Notes: generated by a model from the letters alone, not told the origin. DNA of 64,000 nt from CAZRHR01 sp964578885 (GCA_964578885.1 CAZOEO010000014.1:9979-73978), one strand, 5' to 3'; shown: positions 17,122-26,378, counted from the first letter of the stretch. Program-made: numbers and translations.

Positions 17122-18342
17122 ATGTCATCATTCACCTTCAACACCATTGAAGAAGCCCTTGAAGATATTAAGGCAGGCAAAGTCATCATTGTAGTAGATG
17201 ACGAAGACCGCGAAAACGAAGGTGATTTTATAACCGCCGCACGTAACATCACGCCGGAAATCATCAATTTTATGGCCACTCATGGTAGAGGCCTCATTTG
17301 TGCACCATTAATTGAAGATCGTTGCGATGAACTCGGTCTCAAACTTATGGTATCCGACAACACGGCCTTGCACCAAACGCCTTTTACCGTTTCAGTAGAT
17401 TTGTACGGACATGGCGTAACCACGGGGATTTCCGCTGCCGACAGGGCCAAAACCATTTTGGCATTGATCGACCCGAACACCAAGCCGGAAGAATTATCCA
17501 AACCAGGACATATTTTTCCGCTAAAAGCACGTAGAGGCGGCGTTTTACGCAGAACCGGACACACCGAAGCCACCATTGATATCGCCAGATTAGCCGGATT
17601 TGAACCCGCGGGCGTTTTAGTTGAAATCATGAACGAAGACGGCACCATGGCCCGGCTTCCTGAATTGTTCGACATTGCCAAAAAATTCGATTTAAAAATC
17701 ATTTCTATCGCAGATTTGGTCGCTTACCGCATGGCCAAAGAAAGGCTGATTGAAGTGGAAGTGGAAGTAGATATGCCCACCGAGTATGGCCATTTTAAAC
17801 TCATGGCTTTCCGGCAAACCACCAATGAACAAGTTCACCTGGCTTTGGTAAAAGGACAGATTTCCGACAACGAACCTGTCCTCGTCCGGGTGCACTCTTC
17901 CTGCATGACGGGTGATATTTTTGGATCGTTTCGATGCGATTGTGGACCCCAACTTCATGCCGCCATGTCTGCCATTGAAGAAGCCGGTAGCGGCGTATTG
18001 GTTTACATGAATCAGGAAGGACGCGGTATTGGTTTGGTAAACAAACTCAAAGCCTATGCCTTACAGGAAAAAGGAATGGACACCGTAGAAGCCAATGTGG
18101 AACTTGGATTCCCCATGGATCAAAGAGATTATGGAATTGGTGCCCAAATCTTGTATCACCTCGGTGCCAGAAAAATTCGCTTGCTCACCAATAACCCTAA
18201 GAAAAGAGTGGGTTTAGCCGGATACGGTTTGGAAATCGTGGAAAATCTGGCATTGGAAATCCCTTCCAATCCTTTCAATGAGAAATATTTGAAAACCAAG
18301 CAGGAAAAAATGGGTCATTTGCTCCGGCAATTTGGCCATTGA
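17122..18342 (+). CDS. ribBA: Bifunctional DHBP synthase / GTP cyclohydrolase II
   Basis: This 406-residue enzyme supplies both branches of riboflavin synthesis. The N-terminal RibB half (about 1-205) makes 3,4-dihydroxy-2-butanone 4-phosphate and shows VVDDEDRENEGDF and RRGGVLRRTGHTEA. The C-terminal RibA half opens the GTP ring and shows the zinc cysteines in HSSCMTGDIFGSFRCDCG, then NQEGRGIGL. The start MSSFTFNTIEEAL at 17122 matches the family; a GTG at 17044 would add 26 unrelated residues. A weak -7-like TAACTTCG lies near 17096. It heads a unit with hisS, hutH and an NTR-like gene. No FMN riboswitch is evident. Confidence 0.96.
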   Translation: MSSFTFNTIEEALEDIKAGKVIIVVDDEDRENEGDFITAARNITPEIINFMATHGRGLICAPLIEDRCDELGLKLMVSDNTALHQTPFTVSVDLYGHGVTTGISAADRAKTILALIDPNTKPEELSKPGHIFPLKARRGGVLRRTGHTEATIDIARLAGFEPAGVLVEIMNEDGTMARLPELFDIAKKFDLKIISIADLVAYRMAKERLIEVEVEVDMPTEYGHFKLMAFRQTTNEQVHLALVKGQISDNEPVLVRVHSSCMTGDIFGSFRCDCGPQLHAAMSAIEEAGSGVLVYMNQEGRGIGLVNKLKAYALQEKGMDTVEANVELGFPMDQRDYGIGAQILYHLGARKIRLLTNNPKKRVGLAGYGLEIVENLALEIPSNPFNEKYLKTKQEKMGHLLRQFGH

Positions 18343-18376
18343 TTTTTCCCAAATCCCTGCAAGATAAAGTTTCGAT

Positions 18377-19744
18377 ATGGCACAGGTCACCCCTACTCCA
18401 CCGAAAGGCATGCGGGATTTTGGTCCCACGGAAATGGCACGCCGACAATATATGTTTGGCTGTATTAAAACCCAGTTCCAGCGTTTTGGCTTCCAACCTC
18501 TGGAAACGCCTGCCATGGAAAAACTGGAAACCCTGACCGGAAAATATGGAGAAGAAGGAGATCGGCTCATCTTCAAGGTCCTAAATTCAGGAGATTTTTT
18601 CCGCTCCGTTAAAGGACGTATCGATGCCATAGAAGGTTTAGACAGCCGCAAACATGCGTCGCTTTTGTCTGAAAAAGCATTGAAATACGATTTAACGGTT
18701 CCTTTTGCCCGCTATGTTAGCCAAAACCGACATGCCTTAGCCCTACCCTTTCGCCGGTATCAAATGCAACCCGTTTGGCGGGCCGATAATCCGCAAAAAG
18801 GTCGGTATCGGGAATTTTACCAATGTGACGCAGACATCATTGGTTCAGATAGCCTGAACCATGAAGTAGAATTGCTGCTTTTGTTTAATGAAGTGTTTCT
18901 CTCCCTTGGATTTCCTCAAGCTATTGTTCGACTGAACAACCGAAAAATTCTGGCGGGTATTGCAGAGATGCTAGGCGTTTCAGATCGACTGATTCCCATG
19001 ACCATGGCCTTGGACAAAAAGGATAAAATTGGGATGGATGGCGTAGCCAAAGAATTAGAAGAACGGGGATTTTCTTCAAAGGAAATTGAAGGCATAAGGG
19101 ATATTTTTTCTCAAACTTCACCAGATCTTCAAACGCTCAAAACCCTGGTAGCCAGCAATTCAACAGCGACTAAAGGTGTGGAAGAGTTGGCACAAATCCT
19201 TCGCAGCGTGGGAGAAAGCGGTGTTTGGGAATTAAAAGCGGAATTAGATATTACATTAGCCCGGGGGCTCGATTATTATACAGGCGCCATCATGGAAGTG
19301 GTGATTCCCGATTCCGGTATGGGCTCTGTCGCCGCAGGAGGAAGGTACGATAACCTGACCCAAATGTTTGGTTGGGATGGCGTGTCCGGAGTAGGAATTA
19401 GCTTTGGCGCAGACCGGTTGTACGACCTCATGCTGCAATACCAGCTTTTCCCCGAAAATCTCGGAGCCGGGCCCGATTATTTTTTCCTGCAATTCAGCGA
19501 AGACCTCCTTCCTACCCTTTTACCAATGGTAATGCAACTACGGAGAAAAGGCCTTCAGGTGGGATTTTATCCCGAAGCAGGTGCTAAAATGGCCAGGCAA
19601 ATGAAGTATGCCGATGCCATTCACGCCCAACACGTGGTGATTCTCGGTCCGGAAGAGTTAGCCGCTCAAAAAATTAAAATTAAACACATGTCCACTGGAA
19701 CAGAAACCTTGATGGACTTGGCTCACTTTACCGATCATGCCTAA
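18377..19744 (+). CDS. hisS: Histidyl-tRNA synthetase
   Basis: This 455-residue class II aminoacyl-tRNA synthetase charges tRNA-His. It opens with PKGMRDFGPTEMARRQ and has motif 2 around RRYQMQPVWRADNPQKGRYR, followed by EFYQCDADIIG. The histidine-specific LARGLDYYTGAIMEV is present, and motif 3 is GGRYDNLTQMFG plus GVGISFGADRLYD. The C-terminal anticodon-binding domain starts near residue 360. It follows ribBA by 34 bases, and its end overlaps hutH by eight bases. Confidence 0.97.
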   Translation: MAQVTPTPPKGMRDFGPTEMARRQYMFGCIKTQFQRFGFQPLETPAMEKLETLTGKYGEEGDRLIFKVLNSGDFFRSVKGRIDAIEGLDSRKHASLLSEKALKYDLTVPFARYVSQNRHALALPFRRYQMQPVWRADNPQKGRYREFYQCDADIIGSDSLNHEVELLLLFNEVFLSLGFPQAIVRLNNRKILAGIAEMLGVSDRLIPMTMALDKKDKIGMDGVAKELEERGFSSKEIEGIRDIFSQTSPDLQTLKTLVASNSTATKGVEELAQILRSVGESGVWELKAELDITLARGLDYYTGAIMEVVIPDSGMGSVAAGGRYDNLTQMFGWDGVSGVGISFGADRLYDLMLQYQLFPENLGAGPDYFFLQFSEDLLPTLLPMVMQLRRKGLQVGFYPEAGAKMARQMKYADAIHAQHVVILGPEELAAQKIKIKHMSTGTETLMDLAHFTDHA

Positions 19745-21242
19745 GATCATGATTTTGCCATCGGGCCCCTTGTCTTTGGAAACAGCCGAAGCATTGCTGG
19801 CGCCCGACGTTGTCCTGAATCTGGCGCCCGAAAGTTGGGAGGCGGTGTTGCGCTGCCGGGCTTTTTTAGATGAAAGAAATCATCCCGAAGCTCCGGCCAT
19901 GTATGGTATTAACACTGGATTTGGAGCCTTATGCCATACCCGTGTGTCGGCAGAAGCATTGGGAGAACTTCAGGAAAACTTAGTCAAATCTCATGCCTGT
20001 GGCACTGGGGAAGCCATATCTCCCGATTTGGTTAGAGCCATGCTTTTGTTGAAAATCAAATCGCTCAGTCATGGCTATTCCGGGGTGTCAAAGGAAACCC
20101 TGCAATACCTTTTACATTTTTACAACGTTGGGGCAACGCCTGTAATTTACGAAGCAGGCTCACTTGGTGCTTCCGGAGATTTAGCTCCGTTGGCCCACAT
20201 GTCGCTTCCGTTGCTTGGCCTTGGAGAAATAGATTGGCAAGGAAAAAGATGGACCGGAGCCGAATTTTTGGCCCATCATCAGTTACCTCCTCTTTCCCTG
20301 AAAAGCAAAGAGGGACTGGCTTTATTGAATGGTACCCAGTTTATGGGTGGACTCTCGTTGGTTATTTTAAGCCGAGGAAAAAAATTATTGGATTGGGCGC
20401 ATCTCATTTCCGCCCTTTCTCTGGAAGCGTATGATGGATTATTAGAGCCATTTCACCCGGCCATCGGACGACTGCGTGCCCATGGTGGTCAAGTTGAAGT
20501 AGCTCGCATTATGCGTCAATTGTTGGAAAAATCACCCGGCCAACAAAAACCTAAATCCTGGGTGCAAGACCCCTACTCTTTCCGCTGTATTCCCCAGGTG
20601 CATGGCGCCAGTGCCGATGCCCTGCAATATGCCATGCAGGTTTTGGAAACCGAAATGTCTTCGGTGACCGATAATCCGCTAGTGATTCCAGAGGAAAACC
20701 TGGTTTTATCCGGCGGGAATTTCCATGGACAGCCCTTGGCCTTGATGTTGGATTTTTTAGCCATTGCCCTGGCTGAGTTAGGCAGCATGTCTGAACGTCG
20801 GATTTATCGATTGGTAGACGGGCAGCGTGGTTTGCCACCTTTCCTTACGCCTACGGCTGGTTTACATAGTGGATTTATGATTTTACAGTATGCGGCCGCC
20901 TCCTTGGTCAATCGCAACAAACAGCGGTGCATGCCTCATAGTGTAGATACCATAGACAGTTCACGTGGACAAGAAGATCATGTGAGTATGGGCGCCAATG
21001 CAGCGGTAAAAACCTGGGCCGTATTGCAAGATGCCGAAAGGTTATTGGCCATGGAGCTGTTGACGGCGTCTCAGGCTTTTTCTTTCCGGCGACCACAAGT
21101 TACCTCGCCTGCACTTGAATCCCTTTTAGCAGCTTTTCAAAAAGATCATCCGTTCCTGACCCATGATGTGGTGATGCAACCATTGATGTCTTCCGCCTTA
21201 GCATTTATCCAGCTCCAGCATCCCAAAACTTGGCTGCCATGA
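19737..21242 (+). CDS. hutH: Histidine ammonia-lyase
   Basis: This 501-residue enzyme removes ammonia from histidine to form urocanate, the first step of histidine breakdown. The self-made MIO cofactor triad Ala145-Ser146-Gly147 is visible in SLGASGDLAPLAHMSLP. Other family motifs are YGINTGFGAL (catalytic Tyr), LLNGTQFMGG and QVHGASADAL. The rest of the hut pathway (hutU, hutI, hutG) is not in the window. It overlaps hisS by eight bases and the following gene by four, so it is coupled to both. A related aromatic ammonia-lyase or aminomutase is the main alternative. Confidence 0.93.
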   Translation: MPKIMILPSGPLSLETAEALLAPDVVLNLAPESWEAVLRCRAFLDERNHPEAPAMYGINTGFGALCHTRVSAEALGELQENLVKSHACGTGEAISPDLVRAMLLLKIKSLSHGYSGVSKETLQYLLHFYNVGATPVIYEAGSLGASGDLAPLAHMSLPLLGLGEIDWQGKRWTGAEFLAHHQLPPLSLKSKEGLALLNGTQFMGGLSLVILSRGKKLLDWAHLISALSLEAYDGLLEPFHPAIGRLRAHGGQVEVARIMRQLLEKSPGQQKPKSWVQDPYSFRCIPQVHGASADALQYAMQVLETEMSSVTDNPLVIPEENLVLSGGNFHGQPLALMLDFLAIALAELGSMSERRIYRLVDGQRGLPPFLTPTAGLHSGFMILQYAAASLVNRNKQRCMPHSVDTIDSSRGQEDHVSMGANAAVKTWAVLQDAERLLAMELLTASQAFSFRRPQVTSPALESLLAAFQKDHPFLTHDVVMQPLMSSALAFIQLQHPKTWLP

Positions 21243-21856
21243 AAAGTCTGTACCTGCTTTTGGGACTCTTGATTTTCGGATCCCAAACGGTGAAAGCTTG
21301 TGATTGCGGCGGCAACTTACCCGATTGGACCACCCATGAGGTACTTTTGCACGATGTAGTGTTTTTGGCCAAAGTAGATTCTATTGCTACGGGAAAATGG
21401 GATTGCACCGCCTATTTCAGCGGATTGACCCTTTTTAAAGGCGTGATGAGTCAAAAGACGGCTATTCGTTTTGATTGTGTGAGCAGTTGCGCCATTCCAT
21501 TTGCGCCGGGTGAAGTCTGGTTGGTCTATGGGATGCGTCCCAAAGAAGGGAAATCTGACCTGCAAATCGATTATTGCGGGCGCACCCGTCCGTGGGTGGC
21601 CGAAGGAGCGCCAGATGAGTATGCCGTTTTTTCCAGAATGCATTTTCAGCAAGAGTTAAAAAAATTGCAGGATGCGTTTCCCGCGCAACATTGGGCAAGA
21701 CCAGAAGAAGTGGAGGCTGTGGCTCAGGGAAAAAAAATCGTACTGGACGGCCGCCGCGATTTGCAGCATGCCACGCGCCCTCAGATGGCGTGGTTGTTGG
21801 GCATTTCAGCTGTCTCCATGTTGCTGATTTGGTGGGCATTAAAGAAGTGGCTTTAA
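21239..21856 (+). CDS. Secreted NTR/TIMP-like protein with C-terminal membrane anchor
   Basis: This 205-residue protein has a signal peptide (MKSLYLLLGLLIFGSQTVKA) whose predicted cleavage leaves a mature N-terminal Cys in CDCGG. A Cys-x-Cys at the mature N-terminus, followed by DVVFLAKVDSI, is the pattern of netrin-like (TIMP-like) domains. More cysteines follow (DCVSSCAIPF, IDYCGR). A hydrophobic segment near the C-terminus (WLLGISAVSMLLIWWALKKW) would anchor it in a membrane. The start overlaps the hutH stop (ATGA). Function unknown; the NTR assignment is by pattern only. Confidence 0.7.
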   Translation: MKSLYLLLGLLIFGSQTVKACDCGGNLPDWTTHEVLLHDVVFLAKVDSIATGKWDCTAYFSGLTLFKGVMSQKTAIRFDCVSSCAIPFAPGEVWLVYGMRPKEGKSDLQIDYCGRTRPWVAEGAPDEYAVFSRMHFQQELKKLQDAFPAQHWARPEEVEAVAQGKKIVLDGRRDLQHATRPQMAWLLGISAVSMLLIWWALKKWL

Positions 21857-22163
21857 CCCGTTTTGTAGAAAAAAGGGAATTTATTTTCCGTCTGCATGGG
21901 TAGTTATTGCCACATCGTTCATCCTTTGGCTTGGCATAATGGGCTTATTTTCATAAGCATTAGAGGGAAAGAACTTTTACATTAAAGATGGCCTGTCATG
22001 TCTATCGTTTGTAAGTATTAAAAGTTTGGGCGAAGTGTGCGATGGGCATAAACAACTACTTTTTCCTGACTTGTCCACCATTTTTTTAATTATTTTATAA
22101 TCATCTTGTTATCATTGTTTTATGTTTTTGTTAGTACGACATTTGTTGTACTAAGAAGTTTTT
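21857..22163. other. Intergenic, inverted repeat at its right end
   Basis: No gene is seen in about 300 bases. At 22131-22154 a 10-base inverted repeat TTAGTACGAC-ATTT-GTTGTACTAA lies just before a transposase fragment and may be a mobile-element feature. Confidence 0.5.
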
Positions 22164-22415
22164 ATGCTAAAATTCAGAGAAGTCAAAACGGGGTCTGGGA
22201 AGATAGCTGTTCAGGTCTACTATCTTCATAATCGAAAGCATGTTATTGTTAAACATATAGGTTCGGCAAGTTCATCAGAAGGGCTTGATAGCCTAAAGCA
22301 ACAACCAGTGCAATTTATTGAGGACTATTCTAATCAAACATCGCTATTTCCAACTTTGAGGCTTGGAGTATACAGCTGTAATACTCCCAGAAATTTGGAC
22401 CAGAGGTTTAGTTAG
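22164..22415 (+). pseudogene. N-terminal fragment of an IS1634/IS4-like transposase
   Basis: This 83-residue frame begins MLKFREVKTGSGKIAVQVYY and continues with NRKHVIVKHIGSASSSEGL. This is the N-terminal region of IS1634-type (IS4 superfamily) transposases, which normally exceed 400 residues. After about 65 residues (SNQTSLFP) the similarity stops and the frame closes. No DDE catalytic domain follows, so this is a decayed remnant. Confidence 0.65.
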
Positions 22416-22441
22416 AAAAGAATCTAATTTTACTAAACGAT

Positions 22442-22507
22442 ATGAAAAAACAGACCCATCGAAAATTTTCGCCTGAATTCAAGGCGAAGGTGGCCATAGA
22501 GGTCTGA
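22442..22507 (+). pseudogene. N-terminal fragment of an IS3-family OrfA
   Basis: A 21-codon frame reads MKKQTHRKFSPEFKAKVAIE before a stop. This is the start of the helix-turn-helix OrfA of IS3-family elements. The rest is absent, so it is a remnant. Confidence 0.65.
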
Positions 22508-22605
22508 TGCAAAAAGATTCGGTTTCAAAATCTCTCAACTTCCGTTCGCTTGCTAACCTTTACAACCCGTTATTGATGCCGCCTACGCTTGTGGCCAATA
22601 CTTAC

Positions 22606-22634
22606 TTGACAGACTCATTTCAAATACGTATAAT
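22606..22634 (+). promoter_or_regulatory. Perfect sigma70-type promoter sequence
   Basis: TTGACA, a 17-base spacer and TATAAT match the E. coli consensus exactly, five bases before the ATG of a nucleotidyltransferase remnant. Bacteroidota normally use TTTG/TAnnTTTG promoters, so this may be imported DNA or chance. Confidence 0.35.
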
Positions 22635-22639
22635 AGACC

Positions 22640-22723
22640 ATGAAAATTGACAAATCCGAAATCGAACAGATTAAGCTACTTTGCCAGCAAAACAAGTTCA
22701 AATCTCTTTTCGCCTCTGTGTAA
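22640..22723 (+). pseudogene. N-terminal fragment of a MNT-type nucleotidyltransferase
   Basis: The frame reads MKIDKSEIEQIKLLCQQNKF then KSLFASV before a stop. Minimal nucleotidyltransferases (MntA-type antitoxins) begin with this helix followed by VKSLFAFGS, where the GS motif starts the active site. Here the sequence breaks exactly at that motif, so the gene is a remnant. Confidence 0.5.
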
Positions 22724-22792
22724 CCTCCCCCCAAATTTCATACCGTTTAAAAATAGCTTTTCATACCTTTAAACACCAGAATCATAAAAAAA

Positions 22793-23464
22793 TCAGGCTT
22801 TTACACGCACCGCCGCCAGGGCAGTTATTGAACCCGTCACTTTATCGCCAGGCTTTACCAAAACTTCCCAATCCATGGGAATAAAAAGATCCACTCGGCT
22901 TCCGAATTTAATAAATCCCATTTGCTTTCCTTGGATGGCCTCATCACCGGTTTTGGCGTAGCAAACTATTTTCCGGGCCAATACACCGGCTATTTGTCGT
23001 AATAATACCTTTTGCCCGTCTTCCAAGGTAAGGCCAACGGCGCTGCGTTCATTTAAAGTGGAACTTTTGGGATGCCATGCCACAAGGTATTGGCCGGGAT
23101 GATATTTAAAATAATCGACTTTTCCTGGAAGTGGATACCAATTGATGTGCACATTTACAGGGCTCATGAACACAGAAATTTGACGCATTTGCACACCTCC
23201 CAACCATTCGTCCACCACAACCGGTTCTACCACTACCACTTTTCCATCGGCGGGAGAAATCAACCGAAGTGGGTCAATAACCGGGGTACGTGCAGGAACG
23301 CGGAAAAATTGAAGCAAGACCACCAGCCAAAATAGGCCTAATGCCATAAGGCCACCATACACCCAAATGGGAAATTGGATAAAATAATGGACACCGCTTA
23401 AGCCTAGAAGCGCCACAATGGTTTTCGTTATCCAAGAAAATCCTTCTTTATGTATGCCTTTCAT
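22793..23464 (-). CDS. psd: Phosphatidylserine decarboxylase, short archaeal-type
   Basis: This 223-residue proenzyme makes phosphatidylethanolamine from phosphatidylserine. Two N-terminal membrane segments (about residues 12-50) are followed by the catalytic beta domain with LISPADGKVVVVEP, SVFMSPVNVHINWYP and FKYHPGQYLVAWHPKS. The self-cleavage site that creates the pyruvoyl group is the Gly-Ser in IKFGSRVDLF near residue 188. The short length fits the PSD-A subgroup. It is the last gene of rsfS-ftsH-cdsA-psd and follows cdsA by three bases. Confidence 0.96.
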   Translation of the reverse strand: MKGIHKEGFSWITKTIVALLGLSGVHYFIQFPIWVYGGLMALGLFWLVVLLQFFRVPARTPVIDPLRLISPADGKVVVVEPVVVDEWLGGVQMRQISVFMSPVNVHINWYPLPGKVDYFKYHPGQYLVAWHPKSSTLNERSAVGLTLEDGQKVLLRQIAGVLARKIVCYAKTGDEAIQGKQMGFIKFGSRVDLFIPMDWEVLVKPGDKVTGSITALAAVRVKA

Positions 23465-23467
23465 ACC

Positions 23468-24235
23468 TCAAATCTGCAACAAAAAATAATAAATCGGAGG
23501 GATGGAAAGCAAAAAGGAATCAAATCGGTCTAAAAATCCTCCGTGCCCTGGCATGATATGTCCGGAATCTTTTGCCCCGGCCCTGCGTTTCAACCAAGAC
23601 TCTGCCAAATCGCCCACCACGGCCAAAACCAACATTACGCCGGTTAAAGGAACCCATGTCCACCATTGTTCCCGAAACAACCAAAAGCCTAAAAACATGG
23701 ACAATGCCAAGCTAAAAAACAATCCTGTAAAAAATCCTTCCCAAGATTTTCCGGGACTAATGGTGGGCGCTAATTTGTGTTTTCCTAGCCACTTTCCGCC
23801 GACATAAGCCATGGAATCGTTGACCCAAATGAGCACAAACAAACTCAAAACCACTTCCATCCGATATTTGGGGGACAGTGCGTACATGGCCAACATGAAA
23901 AAAGATACTTGTGAAAGCCACATCCAAATAAAAATCCGCACTGGGGCAACGGGTAAAAACGAAAAAAGGAAGGGCGTGAAAGCCAAAAGCAGAATGGTCC
24001 AACCGAGGGGCCAATGCAAAAAAACGGATAATGCAAGGACCGACCAAATCACTACACCCACCCAACGTAAGGGATGCCGAATAGACAATTTCAACAAATG
24101 GGCAGCTTCCCACCATGCACCGAAGGCTACGATAGACATAAAACCGGCCAACCAAGTGCTTCCGGTCATGGCCAGAATAACCACCAGTGTTACATAAACA
24201 ATGCCGGAAGCGGACCGAATGAGGGTTTCCCGCAT
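23468..24235 (-). CDS. cdsA: Phosphatidate cytidylyltransferase
   Basis: This 255-residue integral membrane enzyme makes CDP-diacylglycerol, the precursor of phosphatidylserine, from phosphatidate and CTP. It has about seven hydrophobic segments. The family signature is seen as NDSMAYVGGKWLGKHKL followed by SPGKSWEGFFTG, and the C-terminal KRRAGAKDSGHIMPGHGG and DRFDS are typical. It sits between ftsH (six-base gap) and psd (three-base gap), placing two phospholipid steps side by side. Confidence 0.97.
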   Translation of the reverse strand: MRETLIRSASGIVYVTLVVILAMTGSTWLAGFMSIVAFGAWWEAAHLLKLSIRHPLRWVGVVIWSVLALSVFLHWPLGWTILLLAFTPFLFSFLPVAPVRIFIWMWLSQVSFFMLAMYALSPKYRMEVVLSLFVLIWVNDSMAYVGGKWLGKHKLAPTISPGKSWEGFFTGLFFSLALSMFLGFWLFREQWWTWVPLTGVMLVLAVVGDLAESWLKRRAGAKDSGHIMPGHGGFLDRFDSFLLSIPPIYYFLLQI

Positions 24236-24241
24236 GGTTGA

Positions 24242-26347
24242 TTAAATCAGCGGCTCATTTGAATCCGCGGGATCTACAAAGGGCGTTTCAGCAGGCGCGT
24301 CGGAAGCCAAGGGTGCTGTACCTTCAGCATCAGGTTGAACTTCTTTGATGGCGGCAGGTGAGGCTTGGCGCGTTTGAGAAATTTCATTGGCGATGGCGGA
24401 ACTGGCATCTCCGAAGGGACGCTGTCCAAAAATCTCCTCCAAATCCTCACGGTACAAAATCTCACGCTCTAGTAGGCGTTTGGCCAACTGATCCAATTTT
24501 TCTCGGTGGTTGGACAAAAGGGCTACGGCACGCTTATAAGCGCCTTCTACCATGAGTTTTACTTCCTCATCAATGATTTCAGCCGTTTTGTCACTGTAAG
24601 GTTTTCCAAAACTATACTCAGATTGTCCGGAGGAATCGTAAAAACTGATATTGCCAATTTTTTCATTTAATCCATACATGGTCACCATGGCATAGGCTTG
24701 TTTGGTCACTTTTTCCAAATCTGAAAGTGCACCGGTGCTTACTTTTCCATAAACCACTTGTTCGGCTGCACGTCCACCTAAAGCGGCCGCCATTTCATCG
24801 AGTAGTTGCTCTGCCGTGGTGATGCTCCGTTCTTCGGGCAAATACCAAGCGGCGCCAAGGGATTGTCCACGTGGAATAATGGTTACTTTGACCAATGGAC
24901 TGGCATATTCCAACATCCAACTTATGGTGGCATGACCTGCTTCGTGATATGCAATGGCCTCTTTTTCCCTTGGAGAAATCACTTTGTTTCGTTTTTCCAA
25001 ACCACCGATTACGCGATCAATGGCATCTGAAAAATCTTCCCTGGAAATGCTGGTCTTGTTTTTCCGGGCGGCAATTAAGGCGGCTTCATTACATACATTG
25101 GCAATGTCAGCTCCTGAAAATCCGGGGGTTTGTTTGGCCAACAAATCTACATCTATGGAGGTGTCGAGAGATTTGCCTAGCATGTGCACCTGAAAAATAG
25201 ATTTCCGACCATTTAAGTCGGGTAAATCGACCATAATCTGGCGGTCGAAACGACCGGGACGAAGTAAGGCTTTATCTAAAATATCGGCCCTGTTGGTCGC
25301 TGCAAGGATAATGATTCCCGTATTGGATTCAAAGCCGTCCATTTCGGTGAGCAATTGGTTCAGGGTATTTTCCCTTTCATCATTTGCACCTTGGGCAACG
25401 CTGCGACCACGCGCACGTCCAATGGCATCGATTTCATCAATGAATACAATGGCAGGCGCTTTTTCTTTGGCTTGTTTGAATAAATCCCGAACGCGAGATG
25501 CTCCTACGCCCACAAACATTTCCACAAAATCAGAACCGGATAAACTGAAAAAAGGCACCTTAGCTTCTCCGGCTACGGCTTTGGCCATAAGGGTTTTACC
25601 TGTTCCGGGAGGACCTACCAATAAAGCTCCTTTTGGAATTTTAGCGCCCAAGGAGGTATATTTTTTAGGATTTTTGAGGAAATCAACAATTTCCATCAAT
25701 TCCACTTTAGCCTCGTCCAAACCGGCTACTGAATCGAAGTTGACCAATACATTGGTGTCCTTATCAAAAAGTTTGGCTTTGCTTTTTCCAATATTGAAAA
25801 TCTGTCCACCACCGGCTCCACCTCCCATGCGACGCATGATGAAAATCCAGATGACCACCATGAGCACAATAGGCAGCAACCAGCCCAGCGTTTGCATAAA
25901 ATCGCTGCGTGGAATGGGATTTACCCGCACCATTTTAGCATTGGCGTTGGTTTTACGCAATTCTTCCAATTCGTTCATGAATAGGTCCGGTACCACTTTA
26001 ATTTGAAAATGCGGACCATCCACAGGCTTTCCCTGGGCGTTCTTTTCAATTTTTTCGGTAAAAAGTGGCAATACGGATACAGAATCCTTGCGAATATGCA
26101 CTTCGACCAAAGGCGCACCTTCGTGCACATCGATTCGTTCGACATACCCGGCGGCGATCCAATCCATCAGATGGGTATCATCCTCCTTCGCAACGGGCTT
26201 CTCCATCCAGCTAAATACCTGAATCACAAGAAAAACAGCAATCACAATGCCGTAAATCCAGTACAGGGAAAACCCGCCCTTTTTCCGGCCGTTGGGCTCC
26301 TGGTTTTTAGGGGAATTTTTATGTTCGGGCTGTTTCGGGGTACTCAT
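24242..26347 (-). CDS. ftsH: ATP-dependent zinc metalloprotease FtsH
   Basis: This 701-residue membrane protease degrades misfolded and regulatory membrane proteins. Two transmembrane segments (about residues 27-45 and 150-170) flank a periplasmic domain. The AAA+ domain follows with Walker A GPPGTGKT (about 245-252), Walker B IVFIDEIDAIGR and the SRH LLRPGRFDRQ. The zinc site HEAGH is at about 468-472. The C-terminus is a low-complexity Ala/Pro/Glu tail, common in Bacteroidota FtsH. It is followed by cdsA and preceded by rsfS. Confidence 0.98.
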   Translation of the reverse strand: MSTPKQPEHKNSPKNQEPNGRKKGGFSLYWIYGIVIAVFLVIQVFSWMEKPVAKEDDTHLMDWIAAGYVERIDVHEGAPLVEVHIRKDSVSVLPLFTEKIEKNAQGKPVDGPHFQIKVVPDLFMNELEELRKTNANAKMVRVNPIPRSDFMQTLGWLLPIVLMVVIWIFIMRRMGGGAGGGQIFNIGKSKAKLFDKDTNVLVNFDSVAGLDEAKVELMEIVDFLKNPKKYTSLGAKIPKGALLVGPPGTGKTLMAKAVAGEAKVPFFSLSGSDFVEMFVGVGASRVRDLFKQAKEKAPAIVFIDEIDAIGRARGRSVAQGANDERENTLNQLLTEMDGFESNTGIIILAATNRADILDKALLRPGRFDRQIMVDLPDLNGRKSIFQVHMLGKSLDTSIDVDLLAKQTPGFSGADIANVCNEAALIAARKNKTSISREDFSDAIDRVIGGLEKRNKVISPREKEAIAYHEAGHATISWMLEYASPLVKVTIIPRGQSLGAAWYLPEERSITTAEQLLDEMAAALGGRAAEQVVYGKVSTGALSDLEKVTKQAYAMVTMYGLNEKIGNISFYDSSGQSEYSFGKPYSDKTAEIIDEEVKLMVEGAYKRAVALLSNHREKLDQLAKRLLEREILYREDLEEIFGQRPFGDASSAIANEISQTRQASPAAIKEVQPDAEGTAPLASDAPAETPFVDPADSNEPLI

Positions 26348-26378
26348 GGGTTACTTTCCTAAACTAAATGTATAAGTT

